Source: CAKRHR01 sp964423195 (GTDB taxonomy: Bacteria > Bacillota > Clostridia > Lachnospirales > Lachnospiraceae). From it: 7,847 nt of DNA. Positions 5,628 through 7,847 of this stretch are shown in pieces. The position numbers and the translations under genes are program-made. The first letter of the stretch is position 1. Each line of letters opens with the position of its first letter. The notes under the pieces were generated by a model. The model was not told the DNA's origin. It worked only from the letters and a program-made list of their open reading frames with translations, and searched no databases. The stretch is from the NCBI GenBank assembly GCA_964423195.1, contig CAYRDY010000094.1:1-7847 (forward strand), read 5' to 3'.

Positions 5628-7190
5628 ATGGACAGGACAAGAGATTATTTAATAGGTATGGATTGCGGGACGACAAACATCAAGGCGGTCATGATGGACG
5701 ACAGCGGAGAGATCGCGGCCGTGGCCAGCAGGCCGAGCAGTTTTATCTCCATAGGGACAAACGGGCGCGAGCAGGATGCCAACGAGTGGTGGGAAAACGC
5801 GGCGGATATATTTAGAGAGCTGACGGAGATTGCCGGCGCAGAGGCGACGGCAAATATTCGCGGTATCTGTGTCAGTTCCCACACGGTATCACTGCTGCCC
5901 GTCGATGCGGCCGGTGTGCCGCTGTGCAACGCCATCACCTATCAGGACAGCCGTTCGGCGTATGAGCTGGAGGAGATTGTGGGAAAAATCGGTTTTGACC
6001 GGTTTGTGCAGATCGTCGGCGGACAGCCGTCGACGGCCTTTCTGCCGAATAAATTATTGTGGTTTAAGAGGAATAAGCCGGAAGTGTTTGCCCGCACAGC
6101 GTATTTTTTGCAGGCGAGCTCCTATATTAATTTCAAACTGACCGGCGAGATGACCTCGGATATGGATCAGGCGCTGAGGACACAGTGCATGGATTTTAAG
6201 ACATTTGAGTGGTCGGAGGAGATCGGCGCGGCGATCGGCGTGGATTTAAACCGCATGTTGCCGCGCGCGGTGCCGATAGATACGATCATCGGCCATGTCA
6301 ATAAAGAAGCATCTCTGCGCACAGGCCTTCCGGAGGGAATTCCGGTCCTGGCGGGGTGCTGTGACGCCACGGCCTCAATGTACGCCACCGGCCTGGTCGA
6401 ATGCGGCGAGGCGGGGGAGTCATCGGGCACGACATCGCTGGTCTTTGTCGGCAGCATGGTGCAGAGCCCTACGGATATTCCGATTGTCACCCGGCCGTGC
6501 GTGCTGGAGAAGATGCCGTGGGTCTTTGACGCTCCGATTCAGGCCACGGGCGCGGCCATCAAATGGTATATAGACACGCTGGGGGCGGAGGCAAGGCAGG
6601 CGGCTTTAGCTTGCGGAAAGGATATCTATACCTATCTGAATGAATTGGCCCTGGAAGCCCCCGCGGGCGCCGGCGGACTGTTCTTTTTCCCTTATCTGTC
6701 CGGTGAGCGGGCGCCGCTGTGGAATGACCACGCCAGGGGCATGTTTATCGGCCTGAGCATCAATACGTCTCAGGCGGATCTGATCCGGTCGGTGTTTGAG
6801 GGGACGGCCTATGCCCTGCGCCATGTGCTTGAGACAGTGCGCGCCTACGGCGGGGAGGCGAAAAAGCTGCGGATCTGCGGCGGCGGCGCGAAGAGCCTGA
6901 CCTGGTGCAGGATCAAGGCGGCCGTCCTTGGGATGCCGATATATCTCCTGGATGAGAGCGCCGGAGATGTCCCGGTGGGCGACGCCCTGATCGCGGGCAA
7001 TAAGCTGGGCGTTTTTCCGGATCTCACCGAGGCTGTCGAAAAGATCATTCGGGTCAGCCGTGTGATCGAGCCGGATCCGGCGTGGACGGCGGCCTATGAC
7101 AAGCTGTATCCGTACTATATTCAGATGTATCAGCATCTGGATAAAGATTTGATGAATCTCAGAAATACGATGAAGACATTGGCGGACTGA
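5628..7190 (+). CDS. FGGY-family carbohydrate kinase (xylulokinase-like)
   Basis: A 520-residue cytoplasmic kinase that phosphorylates a sugar or polyol with ATP, near the usual length for the family. The N-terminal phosphate loop is MDCGTTNIK (11-19). ITYQDSR (103-109) belongs to the sugar-binding site. The expected catalytic base is Asp246 in AGCCDATAS. SSGTTS (266-271) is the second phosphate loop, GERAPLWNDHARG (359-371) is typical of xylulokinase-like members, and GGGAKS (418-423) is the adenosine site. The first ATG of the frame is at 5592, but it has no ribosome binding site; GGAG at 5618-5621 lies 6 bases before the ATG at 5628, which also starts just before the conserved strand. It is the first gene of an operon with the transporter 32 bases downstream. 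Xylulose, another ketose, a tetritol or gluconate are all possible substrates; the sequence alone does not decide. Confidence 0.93.
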   Translation: MDRTRDYLIGMDCGTTNIKAVMMDDSGEIAAVASRPSSFISIGTNGREQDANEWWENAADIFRELTEIAGAEATANIRGICVSSHTVSLLPVDAAGVPLCNAITYQDSRSAYELEEIVGKIGFDRFVQIVGGQPSTAFLPNKLLWFKRNKPEVFARTAYFLQASSYINFKLTGEMTSDMDQALRTQCMDFKTFEWSEEIGAAIGVDLNRMLPRAVPIDTIIGHVNKEASLRTGLPEGIPVLAGCCDATASMYATGLVECGEAGESSGTTSLVFVGSMVQSPTDIPIVTRPCVLEKMPWVFDAPIQATGAAIKWYIDTLGAEARQAALACGKDIYTYLNELALEAPAGAGGLFFFPYLSGERAPLWNDHARGMFIGLSINTSQADLIRSVFEGTAYALRHVLETVRAYGGEAKKLRICGGGAKSLTWCRIKAAVLGMPIYLLDESAGDVPVGDALIAGNKLGVFPDLTEAVEKIIRVSRVIEPDPAWTAAYDKLYPYYIQMYQHLDKDLMNLRNTMKTLAD

Positions 7191-7222
7191 AGACGTCTTT
7201 ATGTGACTGGAGGTATGTGACG

Positions 7223-7847
7223 ATGGGCGGATTGAGGGGAAAGATCGGCCTGATGGCGGCGTCATTCTCGATGATGAGTTTTTTTGTCGTCAATTCTGTG
7301 CTGGCGGATATCTCGCAGTCTTTTCCGGACGTACCCGTACAGACGGTGCAGATGATCACCACCATGCCGAATCTGGTCGCCCTGGTGGTGGCGCTGATTG
7401 TGGGCAAGATCACCCCGTATATCCATAAGCGGACGCTGATTTTGGTGAGCAAGGGATTCTATATCGTGGGCGGGATTTTTCCGTATTTCTTTCACCAGAA
7501 TGTCGCCTGTATTCTGTTCGGCGCCGGCGTGGTCGGCATCGGGCTTGGGATCATGCTGACCTGCGTGGCTGCCCTGATCTGCGACTGTTACAATGAGAAA
7601 GAGAGCGGTATGCTGATGGGCTTCCAGGCGGCCATGATCAGCGGTGGCGGCATGCTCTTTTTGTGGTTTGGCGGCCAGCTGGGCAAGGACCACTGGGAAA
7701 ATGTATTTCTGGCCTATCTGTTCATCATCGTGATATTCGTGATCGAATTTTTCTGCCTGCCGAAGGGAAAGCTGGACGCGAAGACCGAAAAAGGGGCAGA
7801 GGGGATAGATAAACGAGATCATAAGAGCGAAAAGCGGACGGCGGGTG
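7223..7847 (+). CDS. Major facilitator superfamily transporter, N-terminal half (3' end missing)
   Basis: The frame is open from the ATG at 7223 to the window edge, 208 codons. GGAGG (7210-7214) lies 8 bases upstream. The protein has about six hydrophobic segments, near residues 8-28, 43-61, 72-90, 94-120, 130-150 and 159-179, followed by a charged, Lys/Glu-rich stretch (180-208). This fits the first six-helix bundle and the central cytoplasmic loop of an MFS protein. GKITPYIHKRTLIL (61-74) sits where motif A, the loop between helices 2 and 3, is expected, though it is degenerate. It is a cytoplasmic-membrane carrier, probably importing the substrate of the kinase encoded just upstream, which is inference from the operon. 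The last six helices are outside the window. Confidence 0.87.
   Translation, partial: MGGLRGKIGLMAASFSMMSFFVVNSVLADISQSFPDVPVQTVQMITTMPNLVALVVALIVGKITPYIHKRTLILVSKGFYIVGGIFPYFFHQNVACILFGAGVVGIGLGIMLTCVAALICDCYNEKESGMLMGFQAAMISGGGMLFLWFGGQLGKDHWENVFLAYLFIIVIFVIEFFCLPKGKLDAKTEKGAEGIDKRDHKSEKRTAG

Noticed and set aside
7190..7199. AAGACGTCTT palindrome between kinase and transporter
   Set aside because: Ten bases without a loop cannot form a useful hairpin, and such short palindromes occur by chance.
6606..7265. 219-codon minus-strand open frame
   Set aside because: It is antisense to the well-supported FGGY kinase, its peptide resembles no family I know, and long antisense frames are expected in GC-rich genes.
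7262..7822. 186-codon minus-strand open frame rich in His and Gln
   Set aside because: It is antisense to the MFS transporter, whose frame has convincing membrane helices and a ribosome binding site.

Overview
The window looks like chromosomal DNA from an anaerobic, fairly GC-rich member of the Clostridia (Firmicutes). The main clue is a close homologue of the oxygen-sensitive 4-hydroxybutyryl-CoA dehydratase AbfD of Clostridium aminobutyricum. Strong purine-rich ribosome binding sites and consensus-like sigma-A promoters with 17-bp spacers agree with this. The assignment to a group is inference; no rRNA or phylogenetic marker is present.

Layout, left to right. (1) 1-1081, plus strand: the 3' part of an AT-rich half ABC transporter (membrane segment plus ATPase), cut by the window edge. 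(2) 1083-1208: the gap between two convergent genes, filled by five copies of a 19-bp tandem repeat lying inside the loop of what looks like the terminator of the minus-strand operon. (3) 3744-1216, minus strand: a two-gene operon, first a zinc-dependent medium-chain alcohol dehydrogenase, then AbfD. (4) 3745-4163: a 419-bp divergent control region. It holds a good minus-strand promoter (3875-3903), a 20-bp perfect dyad just upstream of it (3912-3931), five 23-bp direct repeats (3948-4061) and a good plus-strand promoter (4059-4087) that abuts the repeats. (5) 4164-5438, plus strand: an ATPase of the AAA_14/DUF4143 type with a PD-(D/E)XK-like C-terminal motif, followed by a clear intrinsic terminator (5491-5516). 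(6) 5439-5627: a control region with two copies of a GC-only dyad, one overlapping a possible promoter. (7) 5628 to the right edge, plus strand: an FGGY sugar or polyol kinase and the N-terminal half of a major facilitator transporter, evidently one operon running out of the window.

How the parts may work together. The kinase and transporter form a simple uptake-and-phosphorylation pair for a sugar or polyol whose identity cannot be read from the sequence. The dehydrogenase and AbfD are co-transcribed and could be two steps of a route through 4-hydroxybutyrate (semialdehyde reduction, then dehydration of the CoA ester to crotonyl-CoA). The CoA transferase and succinate-semialdehyde-forming enzymes such a route needs are not here, so this is inference. 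The ABC transporter and the DUF4143 ATPase look like accessory genes next to metabolic operons. The most unusual features are non-coding: the 23-bp repeat array of constant period in front of the DUF4143 ATPase, the 19-bp minisatellite inside a terminator loop, and the paired GC dyads in front of the kinase operon.
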